DNA of 5,056 nt, from contig CATYZK010000060.1 of NCBI GenBank assembly GCA_958415665.1, positions 1 to 5,056 on the forward strand, in the 5' to 3' direction. Every line of letters begins with the position of its first letter. Positions within the stretch are counted from its first letter, which is position 1. Source of the stretch: an uncultured Collinsella sp. GTDB lineage: Bacteria; Actinomycetota; Coriobacteriia; Coriobacteriales; Coriobacteriaceae. A program made the position numbers and the translations under genes. Below are positions 1 to 5,056 of this stretch, one piece after another. The notes below the pieces were generated by a model. That model made no database searches. It saw nothing but the letters and a program-made list of their open reading frames with translations, and was not told the origin of the DNA.

Positions 1-24
1 GCCCGTGGGTTATACCCTAAGAGC

Positions 25-49
25 AAACCACCCTTTTTAAGGGTGGTTT
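25..49. terminator. Hairpin terminator downstream of murB, probably bidirectional
   Basis: An 11-bp perfect inverted repeat (arms 25-35 and 39-49, AAACCACCCTT / AAGGGTGGTTT) surrounds a 3-nt TTT loop and starts 3 nt past the murB stop codon at 53-55. Read on the minus strand, an A-rich run precedes the stem and the stem ends in GGTTT followed by GCTCTT, a modest U-rich tail. Read on the plus strand, the stem ends in TTTT. This is the layout of an intrinsic terminator that can work in both directions. It would end murB transcription and could also serve a convergent gene to the left of the window. The short tail is its weak point. Confidence 0.75.
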
Positions 50-52
50 TGA

Positions 53-1015
53 TTAGAGGAATTCGCCTGCTCGGTGGACTTCGGGTTCTAGGTCTACGTC
101 GAATTGGTCTTTGACGGTTGTTTGGATGTGGCGGATGAGTTCGTCGACATCGGCGGCGGTGGCGTGGTCGGCGTTGACGATGAAGCCGCAGTGCTTTTCG
201 CTCACCTGCGCGCCGCCGATGGCGTGTCCTCGCAGGCCGGCGTCCATGATGAGCTTGCCGGCAAAGTAGCCCTCGGGGCGCTTGAAGGTGGAGCCGGCGC
301 TCGGCATGTCGAGCGGCTGCTTGTCCTCGCGGCGCTGGCGGTAGTCATCCATGTCGGCCTTGATCATCGCGGCGTTGCCCGGGGCGAGATTAAAAGTGGC
401 CGAAAGCACGATGAAGCCGTCGTCGGCGATGCGGCTCTTGCGATAACCCAGGTTGAGCTCGTCGACATCGAACTCGATAATGCTGCCGCTACCGCGGGTG
501 CCGTCGTCGAGCATGCGGGCGGGCTTGTAGACGCGCACGGACTCCAGCACATCGGCCATGCAGGCGCCGTATGCTCCGGCGTTCATGTAGCAGGCGCCGC
601 CGACCGATCCGGGAATGCCCGAGATGGGCTCCATGCCGGTGAGACCGGCCTCGGCTGCCGCCGCGGCGACATCGGAAAGCAAGGCGCCGGCTGCCGCCGT
701 GACGTGCGTGCCGTTGACCGTAATGTCGGAGAGGCCCTCGCCCAGCGCTACGACGACGCCGCGGATGCCCTTGTCGCCGACGAGCAAGTCGGAGCCGTTG
801 CCCACGATGGTGAGTGGCAGGTCGCAGCGATAGCAGGTATCGAGCGTGGCGACGAGGCCCTGCTCGGTATCGGGCGTGACAAAGACGTCGGCCGGGCCGC
901 CGATCTTAAACGTGGTGTGCTCGCGCATGGGCTCGCTCATCAGCACGTTGTCCTCGCCGGCAACGCCAGCGAGCGCGCACAGCAGGTCCTCGTTAAAAAA
1001 GTCGTTCTCGTGCAT
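53..1015 (-). CDS. murB: UDP-N-acetylenolpyruvoylglucosamine reductase (MurB)
   Basis: A cytoplasmic FAD-dependent enzyme that uses NADPH to reduce UDP-GlcNAc-enolpyruvate to UDP-MurNAc, the second committed step of peptidoglycan precursor synthesis. The 320-residue product shows the family signatures in order: the FAD-domain start HTTFKIGGPADVFV (33-46), VVGNGSDLLV-like pyrophosphate-binding region (GNGSD at 72-76), the long glycine-rich SGIPGSVGGACYMNAGAYG block (132-150), GYRKSR (190-195), the GSTFKRP segment carrying the proton-donating serine (S242), and the C-terminal LEPEV glutamate (E312). Length and the SAGSTF/YRxS pattern fit type II MurB, which lacks the extra loop of the E. coli enzyme. 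The ATG at 1015 is chosen because AAGGCGG (1024-1030, minus strand) lies 8 nt upstream and the family fold begins soon after. A GTG at 1114 would add 33 residues with no ribosome site or family support. The gene is transcribed divergently from the LacI-type gene and looks intact. Confidence 0.96.
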   Translation of the reverse strand: MHENDFFNEDLLCALAGVAGEDNVLMSEPMREHTTFKIGGPADVFVTPDTEQGLVATLDTCYRCDLPLTIVGNGSDLLVGDKGIRGVVVALGEGLSDITVNGTHVTAAAGALLSDVAAAAAEAGLTGMEPISGIPGSVGGACYMNAGAYGACMADVLESVRVYKPARMLDDGTRGSGSIIEFDVDELNLGYRKSRIADDGFIVLSATFNLAPGNAAMIKADMDDYRQRREDKQPLDMPSAGSTFKRPEGYFAGKLIMDAGLRGHAIGGAQVSEKHCGFIVNADHATAADVDELIRHIQTTVKDQFDVDLEPEVHRAGEFL

Positions 1016-1058
1016 ACGAATATCCGCCTTTTGGTGGTCGTTGTCATCAATCGATTGC

Positions 1059-1064
1059 AATATA
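1059..1064 (-). promoter_or_regulatory. Candidate -10 box of murB
   Basis: On the minus strand the sequence TATATT (5 of 6 to TATAAT) lies about 44 nt before the murB ATG, giving a predicted leader of roughly 35-40 nt. No convincing -35 hexamer is visible 16-18 nt further upstream, so this rests on the -10 box and its position only. Confidence 0.4.
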
Positions 1065-1120
1065 CCCCACCCGGACGGATTTGGTGCGCTGGCGGCGATA
1101 AAACAGCCGTCCACCGGATT

Positions 1121-1136
1121 GGTAAAGTGTTTATCA
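1121..1136 (-). promoter_or_regulatory. Operator-like element upstream of the LacI-family gene
   Basis: On the minus strand this reads TGATAAACACTTTACC, a looser and 1-nt shorter relative of the two sites in front of xfp. The core is an inverted repeat TAAA-GTG-TTTA (1123-1133, plus strand). It also shares GGTAAA...TCACC flanks with the xfp-proximal site at 2328-2344 (compare 1121-1138 with 2328-2346). It lies about 42 bp before the predicted lacI transcription start, at or just above the -35 position, so autoregulation is plausible. The odd-length core makes this weaker than the xfp sites. Confidence 0.4.
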
Positions 1137-1157
1137 CCGAGGTAGAGGGGTAGTCGC

Positions 1158-1163
1158 TATACT
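1158..1163 (+). promoter_or_regulatory. -10 box of the LacI-family regulator gene
   Basis: TATACT matches TATAAT at 5 of 6 positions and lies 35 nt before the start codon, predicting transcription from about 1170 and a leader of about 29 nt. The -35 region (around 1134-1140) has no good TTGACA match. The same hexamer serves as the predicted -10 box of xfp. Confidence 0.5.
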
Positions 1164-1186
1164 TTCAAGAGATTGCGCGTAAACCC

Positions 1187-1194
1187 GGAAGGAG
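1187..1194 (+). promoter_or_regulatory. Ribosome binding site of the LacI-family gene
   Basis: GGAAGGAG is a near-perfect Shine-Dalgarno sequence. It lies only 4 nt from the ATG at 1199, slightly close, but it clearly fixes this start codon. Confidence 0.8.
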
Positions 1195-1198
1195 CGAG

Positions 1199-2227
1199 AT
1201 GGCCAACAAAGTCACCCTCAAGCAGATCGCCCAGGAGGTGGGGCTTTCCCCCTCGTCGGTCTCGCTTGTTCTCAATAATCGGCCCTGTCGCATCTCGGAA
1301 GAAAACCGCAAACTTATCAAGGAGGTCGCGGCGCGCAACCACTATGTTCCCAACCAGATTGCGCGCAGCCTGGTCATGCGCGAGTCGCGCACGCTGGGCC
1401 TTATCGTCCCTAACATCGAGAGCCGCTTTTTTGCCTCGCTCGCCGGTAGCCTGGAAAAGCGCTGCCGCGAGGACGGCTATGCGCTCTTCATTACCAGCTC
1501 GGGCGGCAGCGCCGATGACGATCTGGAGCTGCTGCGCCAGCTGGTGACGCGCGGCGTTGATGGCGTCTTTCTGGTGGTGGGTGACGAGTTCTCCGACGAC
1601 CGTGCCCTGCGCGAAGAAGTCAGCCATCTGCCCATCCCGGCGGTAATGGTCGACCGTGCCATTGAGGGGCTCGAGTGCGACAAGGTGATGTTCGACCACG
1701 AGATGGGTGGCTACATGGCCACCCGCTATCTGATCGAGCAAGGCCACCGCCGCATCGCCTGCTTGGTTAACGCACGCCGTTCCAATACGGGTCGCAAGCG
1801 ACTTGCCGGCTATGAGCGCGCGTTGCGTGAGGTTGGCCTGCCGATCGACGCACGTTTGGAGTTTGAGAGCGAGTACTACATTCCGAGCGCATACGAGGCC
1901 TCGGAGGCGGTGCTCGCAACTGACGCCACTGCCGTGTTCGCAAGCTCGGATAACATTGCCCTCGGTTTGCTCAAGCGCTTGCACGAGATGGGGAAGAGCA
2001 TCCCGGGCGATATCTCGGTGGTGAGCTATGACAACTCGGCGGCCGACGTTCTCTTTGAGCCGGCGCTGACCGCGATTGAGCAGGACCCTGGTGTCCTTGC
2101 GGAGCATGCTTTTGGCTGCATGTCCAAGCGTCTTGCCGGTAGGGGCGGCAGGCGTGCCGAAGAGGTCGTTCTGGAGCCGGAGCTTATCGTTAAGGACAGC
2201 GTGCTCGAGCTTACTAAACACAACTAA
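1199..2227 (+). CDS. LacI/GalR-family transcriptional regulator
   Basis: A 342-residue DNA-binding regulator with the complete LacI-family architecture. The N-terminal helix-turn-helix (residues 6-29, TLKQIAQEVGLSPSSVSLVLNN) is followed by the hinge helix (about 50-62, YVPNQIARSLVMR), whose leucine L58 normally inserts into the central CG step of the operator. A periplasmic-binding-protein-like effector and dimerisation domain runs from about residue 65 (RTLGLIVPNI) to the end. Family effector-domain landmarks include VDRAIEG (151-157), GHRRIACL (182-189), AVFASSDNIALG (245-256) and DISVVSYDN (271-279). The family usually binds a sugar or sugar phosphate; which one cannot be read from the sequence. 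Length is typical and the gene looks intact. It lies 204 bp upstream of xfp on the same strand, and operator-like palindromes with a central CG sit at the xfp promoter, so local control of xfp is the likely role. It could instead be a more global CcpA-like factor; nothing here decides that. Confidence 0.93.
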   Translation: MANKVTLKQIAQEVGLSPSSVSLVLNNRPCRISEENRKLIKEVAARNHYVPNQIARSLVMRESRTLGLIVPNIESRFFASLAGSLEKRCREDGYALFITSSGGSADDDLELLRQLVTRGVDGVFLVVGDEFSDDRALREEVSHLPIPAVMVDRAIEGLECDKVMFDHEMGGYMATRYLIEQGHRRIACLVNARRSNTGRKRLAGYERALREVGLPIDARLEFESEYYIPSAYEASEAVLATDATAVFASSDNIALGLLKRLHEMGKSIPGDISVVSYDNSAADVLFEPALTAIEQDPGVLAEHAFGCMSKRLAGRGGRRAEEVVLEPELIVKDSVLELTKHN

Positions 2228-2239
2228 ACACGTTTATCA
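2223..2239 (-). promoter_or_regulatory. Distal operator-like element overlapping the lacI stop codon
   Basis: On the minus strand this reads TGATAAACGTGTTTAGT. It matches the xfp promoter site at 2348-2364 at residues 1-7 and 12-16 of the motif, differing in the four central bases. The core TAAAC-AC-GTTTA is an inverted repeat (2225-2236), and its first three bases are the lacI stop codon. Its centre (2230.5) is 105 bp from the first xfp site and 126 bp from the second, ten and twelve turns at 10.5 bp per turn. It could be an auxiliary looping operator, but chance similarity is possible. Confidence 0.4.
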
Positions 2240-2262
2240 ATTTGCAGAGACCGAATGTGGAG

Positions 2263-2289
2263 CACCTGTGACGGGCAATGCCGCAGGTG
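2263..2289 (+). terminator. Hairpin after the LacI-family gene, weak terminator candidate
   Basis: CACCTGTG (2263-2270) can pair with 2282-2289 as an 8-bp stem with one G-T wobble and an 11-nt loop. It lies 36 nt past the lacI stop codon. The nearest T-run (TTTT at 2299-2302) is about 10 nt beyond the stem, too far for a textbook intrinsic terminator. It may attenuate read-through from lacI into xfp or simply protect the lacI 3' end. Confidence 0.3.
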
Positions 2290-2327
2290 AATGTCGCGTT
2301 TTGCTAATCGATGGGATTGATAAGGAT

Positions 2328-2344
2328 GGTAAAACGTTTTTTCA
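2328..2344 (-). promoter_or_regulatory. Operator 1 of xfp (LacI-family type)
   Basis: Contains the perfect 10-bp palindrome AAAACGTTTT (2331-2340) with the central CG typical of LacI-family operators. On the minus strand it reads TGAAAAAACGTTTTACC, identical to operator 2 at 15 of 17 positions. It is centred at 2335.5, about 44 bp before the predicted xfp start. Outer arms ATGGT (2326-2330) and ACCAT (2344-2348) form a further, slightly off-centre inverted repeat. Confidence 0.7.
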
Positions 2345-2347
2345 CCA

Positions 2348-2365
2348 TGATAAAACGTTTTAGCA
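2348..2365 (+). promoter_or_regulatory. Operator 2 of xfp (LacI-family type)
   Basis: TGATAAAACGTTTTAGCA is an 18-bp palindrome with one mismatched pair; the central 12 bp TAAAACGTTTTA (2351-2362) are perfect. It lies immediately upstream of the predicted -10 box, between the -35 and -10 positions, where a bound repressor would exclude RNA polymerase. Its centre is exactly 21 bp (two helical turns) from operator 1, so two dimers would sit on the same DNA face. The encoded LacI-family protein next door is the obvious candidate to bind it, which is inference. Confidence 0.75.
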
Positions 2366-2367
2366 AA

Positions 2368-2373
2368 TATACT
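2368..2373 (+). promoter_or_regulatory. -10 box of xfp
   Basis: TATACT, identical to the predicted -10 box of the upstream regulator gene, directly follows operator 2. Predicted transcription starts near 2380, with a leader of about 50 nt. The -35 region (about 2344-2351) is taken up by the junction between the two operators and has no TTGACA-like hexamer, so the core promoter looks weak or factor-assisted. Confidence 0.55.
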
Positions 2374-2416
2374 AGTCCCAACGAAAGGTTGCCGTATCGG
2401 AGGGCGACCGCACAGC

Positions 2417-2423
2417 GAAGGGA
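2417..2423 (+). promoter_or_regulatory. Ribosome binding site of xfp
   Basis: GAAGGGA lies 8 nt before the ATG at 2432, a good Shine-Dalgarno match at optimal spacing. It supports the chosen start. Confidence 0.75.
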
Positions 2424-2431
2424 CATAAACA

Positions 2432-4960
2432 ATGGCTAAAACACTGGGGACGCCGTGGCAAAAGCTGGGCCACGAGGTGCCGGCTTCCGAGCTCGAGGGC
2501 GTCGACCTGTATTGGCGCGCATCGAACTATCTGTCCGTCGGTCAGATCTACCTTCGCTCTAACCCGCTAATGCGCCCCGACTTTGTCGACGAGAAAACCG
2601 GTGAGGTGCGCGACTTCGGTCGTCCGGACGTTAAGCACCGCCTGGTTGGCCACTGGGGCACCACGCCCGGCATCAACTTCCTGTTCGGTCACGTCAACCG
2701 TCTGATCGCCGACCACAACCAGAATGCTATCTTCTTGATGGGCCCTGGTCACGGTGGCCCCGCCGGTACTGCTCAGTCGCTGCTCGACGGCACCTACCGC
2801 GAGATTCGCCCCGACATCACCAATGACGAGGCAGGCCTGCAGAAGTTCTTCCGCCAGTTCTCTTATCCCGGCGGCATCCCGAGCCACTTTGCGCCCGAGA
2901 CGCCCGGTTCCATCCACGAGGGCGGCGAGCTCGGCTACACGCTCAGCCACGCTTACGGTGCCGTCATGGACAACCCGAGCCTGTTGGCCGTGGCCGTGGT
3001 GGGCGACGGCGAGTCCGAGACCGGCCCGCTCGCGACCTCTTGGCAATCCAACAAGCTCGTGAACCCGGCAACCGACGGCATCGTCCTGCCGATCCTGCAC
3101 CTCAACGGCTACAAGATCGCCAACCCCACCATCCTCGCCCGCGTGTCCGACGAAGAGCTCACTAAGTTCTTTGAGGGCATGGGCTATAAGCCGCACTTCT
3201 TTGTCGCCGGCTTTGACGACGAGAGCCACGCAAGTATTCATGCGCGTTTTGCTGCTCTGTTTGAGCAGGTCTTTGACGAGATCTGCGACATCAAGGCCGT
3301 CGCACAGGCCCAGGCCGCCTCAGGCGAGACCGTGGTCCGCCCGGCCTACCCCATGATCGTGTTCCGCACGCCCAAGGGCTGGACTTGCCCCAAGCACATC
3401 GACGGCAAGAAGACCGAGGACTCCTGGCGCGCGCATCAGGTGCCGCTGGCGAGTGCCAAGGACACCCACGAGCACTTCCGCGTGCTGCGCGAGTGGCTGC
3501 GTTCCTACAAGCCCGAGGAGCTCTTTACGCCCGAGGGCCAGGTGCGCCCCGAGGTGACGGCCTTTATGCCGACCGGCGAGCTGCGCATCGGCGCCAACCC
3601 CAACGCGAACGGCGGTAAGGTGCGTCGCGAGCTCGAGCTGCCCGATATTCATGCCCACGAGGTCCCCGTCGCAACTAAGGGTCATGGCTGGGGCTCCACC
3701 GAGGCCGCCCGCGTCTTTGGTGAGTACACTGCCGACGTTCTGGCCAAGAACATGGATGACTTCCGCATCTTTGGTCCCGACGAGACCGCGTCCAACCGCC
3801 TGCAGGCTGCCTACAAGGTGACCAAGAAGCAGTGGGACGCCGGCTTCTACGAGGACGAGGCCAACGACGAGCTGCTGGCAGGCTCCGGTAAGGTCGTCGA
3901 GCAGCTGTCCGAGCACCAATGCGAGGGCTTCCTCGAGGCCTACGTGCTCACTGGCCGTTCCGGCGTGTGGAGCTCCTACGAGAGCTTTGTCCATGTGGTC
4001 GACTCCATGGTCAACCAGCACTGCAAGTGGCTCGAGGCTACCAAGCGCGAGATTCCGTGGCGTGCCCCCATCAGCGGCCTTAACATTTTGCTGTCGAGCC
4101 ACGTCTGGCGTCAGGACCACAACGGCTTCTCGCATCAGGACCCCGGCTTTATCGACCTGCTGCTCAACAAGGCCAACGACACGCACATCGTAAACGCCTA
4201 CTATCCGGCCGACGCCAACATGGCTCTCGCCGTGGCCGAGCGCGTCTATCAGTCCACTGACTGCGTCAACGCCATCTTCTGCGGCAAGCAGCCTGCTCCG
4301 ACCTTCCAGACGGTCGACGAGGCCAAGGCGGAGCTCGCCGAGGGCGTTGCGACCTGGGAGTGGGCATCGACCGCCGATTCGCTCGCCGAGGCCGACGTCG
4401 TGGTCGCCACCTGCGGTGACGTGCCGACGCTTGAGGCTCTGGCTGCAACCGACATGCTGCGCGAGCTGGGCATCAAGGTATGGTTCGTCAACGTGGTCGA
4501 CCTGCTCAAGATCCAGAACGTCTGCGAGAACGACCAGGCTCTCAGTGACGAGCGCTGGGCTGAGCTGTTCGGCTGCGGCGATAAGCCTGTCCTCTTCGCG
4601 TTCCACGCCTATGCCGGCACGATTCGCCGTCTGATTTGGAACCGCCCCGGCCACGATGCCTTCCGCGTCCACGGCTACGAGGAGAAAGGCTCCACGACAA
4701 CGCCGTTCGACATGCTGCGCCTGAACAACATGGACCGCTGGGCACTGGCCACCGACGTGCTGCGCATGGTCGACGCCGATAAGTTTGCCGAGCAGATTGA
4801 TGAGTGGGAGGCTTTCCGCACCGAGGCCTTTGAGTTCGCCTGCGACGAGGGCTACGATCACCCGGCCTTCACCGATTGGGTCTGGCCGGACGCCGCTGCC
4901 GCAACCGCATCCGACGGCGCCCTCTCCGCGACCCAAATGACCGCCGGCGACAACGAATAG
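2432..4960 (+). CDS. xfp: Phosphoketolase (xylulose-5-phosphate / fructose-6-phosphate phosphoketolase)
   Basis: A cytoplasmic thiamine-diphosphate enzyme that cleaves xylulose 5-phosphate with phosphate into acetyl phosphate and glyceraldehyde 3-phosphate. Bifidobacterial-type members also convert fructose 6-phosphate into acetyl phosphate and erythrose 4-phosphate. The 842-residue product is full length (bifidobacterial enzymes are about 825). Signatures in order: GHWGTTPG with H74, MGPGHGGPAGTAQ with H107, SYPGGIPSHFAPETPGSIHEGGELGY (about 144-169, H152 and G165), the diphosphate-binding GDGESETGPLA (191-201), HLNGYKI (223-229), SWRAHQVP with H335, the LSEHQCEGF glutamate E494 that activates the cofactor, and QDHNGFSHQDPG with H568. 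By alignment from memory these match the catalytic His64, His97, His142, Gly155, His320, Glu479 and His553 of the Bifidobacterium enzyme. The close match favours dual substrate use, though this is inferred. An extra stretch of about 10 residues at 51-64 (VDEKTGEVRDFG region) sets it apart. The palindromic sites at its promoter suggest control by the LacI-type protein encoded upstream. Confidence 0.97.
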   Translation: MAKTLGTPWQKLGHEVPASELEGVDLYWRASNYLSVGQIYLRSNPLMRPDFVDEKTGEVRDFGRPDVKHRLVGHWGTTPGINFLFGHVNRLIADHNQNAIFLMGPGHGGPAGTAQSLLDGTYREIRPDITNDEAGLQKFFRQFSYPGGIPSHFAPETPGSIHEGGELGYTLSHAYGAVMDNPSLLAVAVVGDGESETGPLATSWQSNKLVNPATDGIVLPILHLNGYKIANPTILARVSDEELTKFFEGMGYKPHFFVAGFDDESHASIHARFAALFEQVFDEICDIKAVAQAQAASGETVVRPAYPMIVFRTPKGWTCPKHIDGKKTEDSWRAHQVPLASAKDTHEHFRVLREWLRSYKPEELFTPEGQVRPEVTAFMPTGELRIGANPNANGGKVRRELELPDIHAHEVPVATKGHGWGSTEAARVFGEYTADVLAKNMDDFRIFGPDETASNRLQAAYKVTKKQWDAGFYEDEANDELLAGSGKVVEQLSEHQCEGFLEAYVLTGRSGVWSSYESFVHVVDSMVNQHCKWLEATKREIPWRAPISGLNILLSSHVWRQDHNGFSHQDPGFIDLLLNKANDTHIVNAYYPADANMALAVAERVYQSTDCVNAIFCGKQPAPTFQTVDEAKAELAEGVATWEWASTADSLAEADVVVATCGDVPTLEALAATDMLRELGIKVWFVNVVDLLKIQNVCENDQALSDERWAELFGCGDKPVLFAFHAYAGTIRRLIWNRPGHDAFRVHGYEEKGSTTTPFDMLRLNNMDRWALATDVLRMVDADKFAEQIDEWEAFRTEAFEFACDEGYDHPAFTDWVWPDAAAATASDGALSATQMTAGDNE

Positions 4961-4993
4961 CATCCGGGACGGTCTCGCGCTGGGGCCGCCTCC

Positions 4994-5056
4994 GGGCTGG
5001 TTACCTTGCTCCGGGAAGTGGGCTTCGCGAACTTCCCGGAGCAAGGTAACCAGCCC
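4994..5056. repeat. Perfect 26-bp inverted repeat (long hairpin) after xfp
   Basis: The arms at 4994-5019 and 5031-5056 are exact reverse complements over all 26 bases, with an 11-nt loop GGGCTTCGCGA at 5020-5030. It starts 33 nt past the xfp stop codon and its second arm ends at the last base of the window, so it could be longer and any T-tract is out of view. The simplest role is a transcription terminator or 3'-end stabiliser for xfp mRNA. The length and perfection exceed a usual intrinsic terminator, so a dispersed palindromic element or the end of a mobile element is also possible. Confidence 0.85.

Noticed and set aside
7..17. Small inverted repeat GGGT-TAT-ACCC at the left edge.
   Set aside because: A 4-bp stem is too short to support a feature, and the sequence to its left is not available.
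1048..1057. Perfect 10-bp palindrome CAATCGATTG near the predicted murB transcription start.
   Set aside because: A single short palindrome without a second copy or known match; 10-bp palindromes occur by chance. It does not resemble the LacI-type sites.
1016..1114. N-terminal extension of MurB by 33 residues from a GTG at 1114.
   Set aside because: No ribosome binding site precedes the GTG, the extension does not resemble MurB, and it would overlap the predicted murB -10 box. The ATG at 1015 has a good Shine-Dalgarno sequence.
104..1153. A 349-codon open frame on the plus strand opposite murB.
   Set aside because: It is antisense to an intact murB, with a Val/Ala/Gly-rich product of the shadow type and no recognisable domain.
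1157..2221. A 354-codon open frame on the minus strand opposite the LacI-family gene.
   Set aside because: It is a composition shadow of the regulator gene: no family motifs, and it shares the register of the other antisense frames here.
2295..2310. A half-site-like CGTTTTGCTAA upstream of the xfp operators.
   Set aside because: It matches only one arm of the motif, and its centre is 38 bp from operator 1, out of helical phase. Not enough to call a site.
2076..2363. A 95-codon plus-strand frame running from the lacI 3' end through the intergenic region.
   Set aside because: It begins in another frame of lacI and ends within the operator region. There is no family resemblance and the second half is the regulatory DNA described above.
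3320..5044. A 574-codon open frame on the minus strand opposite xfp.
   Set aside because: It lies antisense to a fully convincing phosphoketolase gene, has no recognisable family motifs and starts inside the terminal hairpin. Long antisense frames are expected where third codon positions are GC-rich.
1..5056. Search for CRISPR arrays, tRNA or rRNA genes, insertion sequences, attachment sites and frameshifted genes.
   Set aside because: None was seen. The three genes are intact and closely fill the window; both intergenic gaps are under 210 bp and are accounted for by promoters, operator-like sites and hairpins.

Overview
The window reads as a chromosomal segment of a GC-rich bacterium. It holds three complete protein genes and no sign of phage, plasmid or transposon genes. 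The phosphoketolase closely resembles the bifidobacterial (actinobacterial) type as I remember it, down to the C-terminal TAGDNE. Together with the GC-rich codon use and the type II-like MurB, this points to Actinomycetota. A member of the Coriobacteriia, such as a Collinsella-like gut bacterium, is my best guess, but that placement is inference.

Layout: a bidirectional-looking hairpin terminator (25-49) lies just past the stop of murB, which is on the minus strand (53-1015). A 183-bp divergent intergenic region (1016-1198) separates murB from a LacI-family regulator gene on the plus strand (1199-2227). A 204-bp intergenic region (2228-2431) follows, then a phosphoketolase gene, xfp (2432-4960, plus strand). 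The window ends exactly on the last base of a perfect 26-bp inverted repeat (4994-5056) downstream of xfp.

Working together: MurB is a housekeeping cell-wall enzyme and probably has no functional link to the other two genes. The regulator and xfp look like a regulator-target pair. Both carry a TATACT -10 box, and the intergenic DNA holds a repeated 16-17 bp operator-like motif, roughly TGATAAAACGTTTTAGC. Two near-identical copies sit 21 bp apart at the xfp promoter. A looser copy overlaps the lacI stop codon, 105 bp (ten helical turns) upstream. Another loose copy lies just upstream of the lacI -10 box. The simplest model is a local, autoregulated LacI-family switch controlling the phosphoketolase (bifid-shunt-type) route from sugar phosphates to acetyl phosphate.

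I see no wholly new system here. The operator array and the long terminal hairpin deserve the second look.
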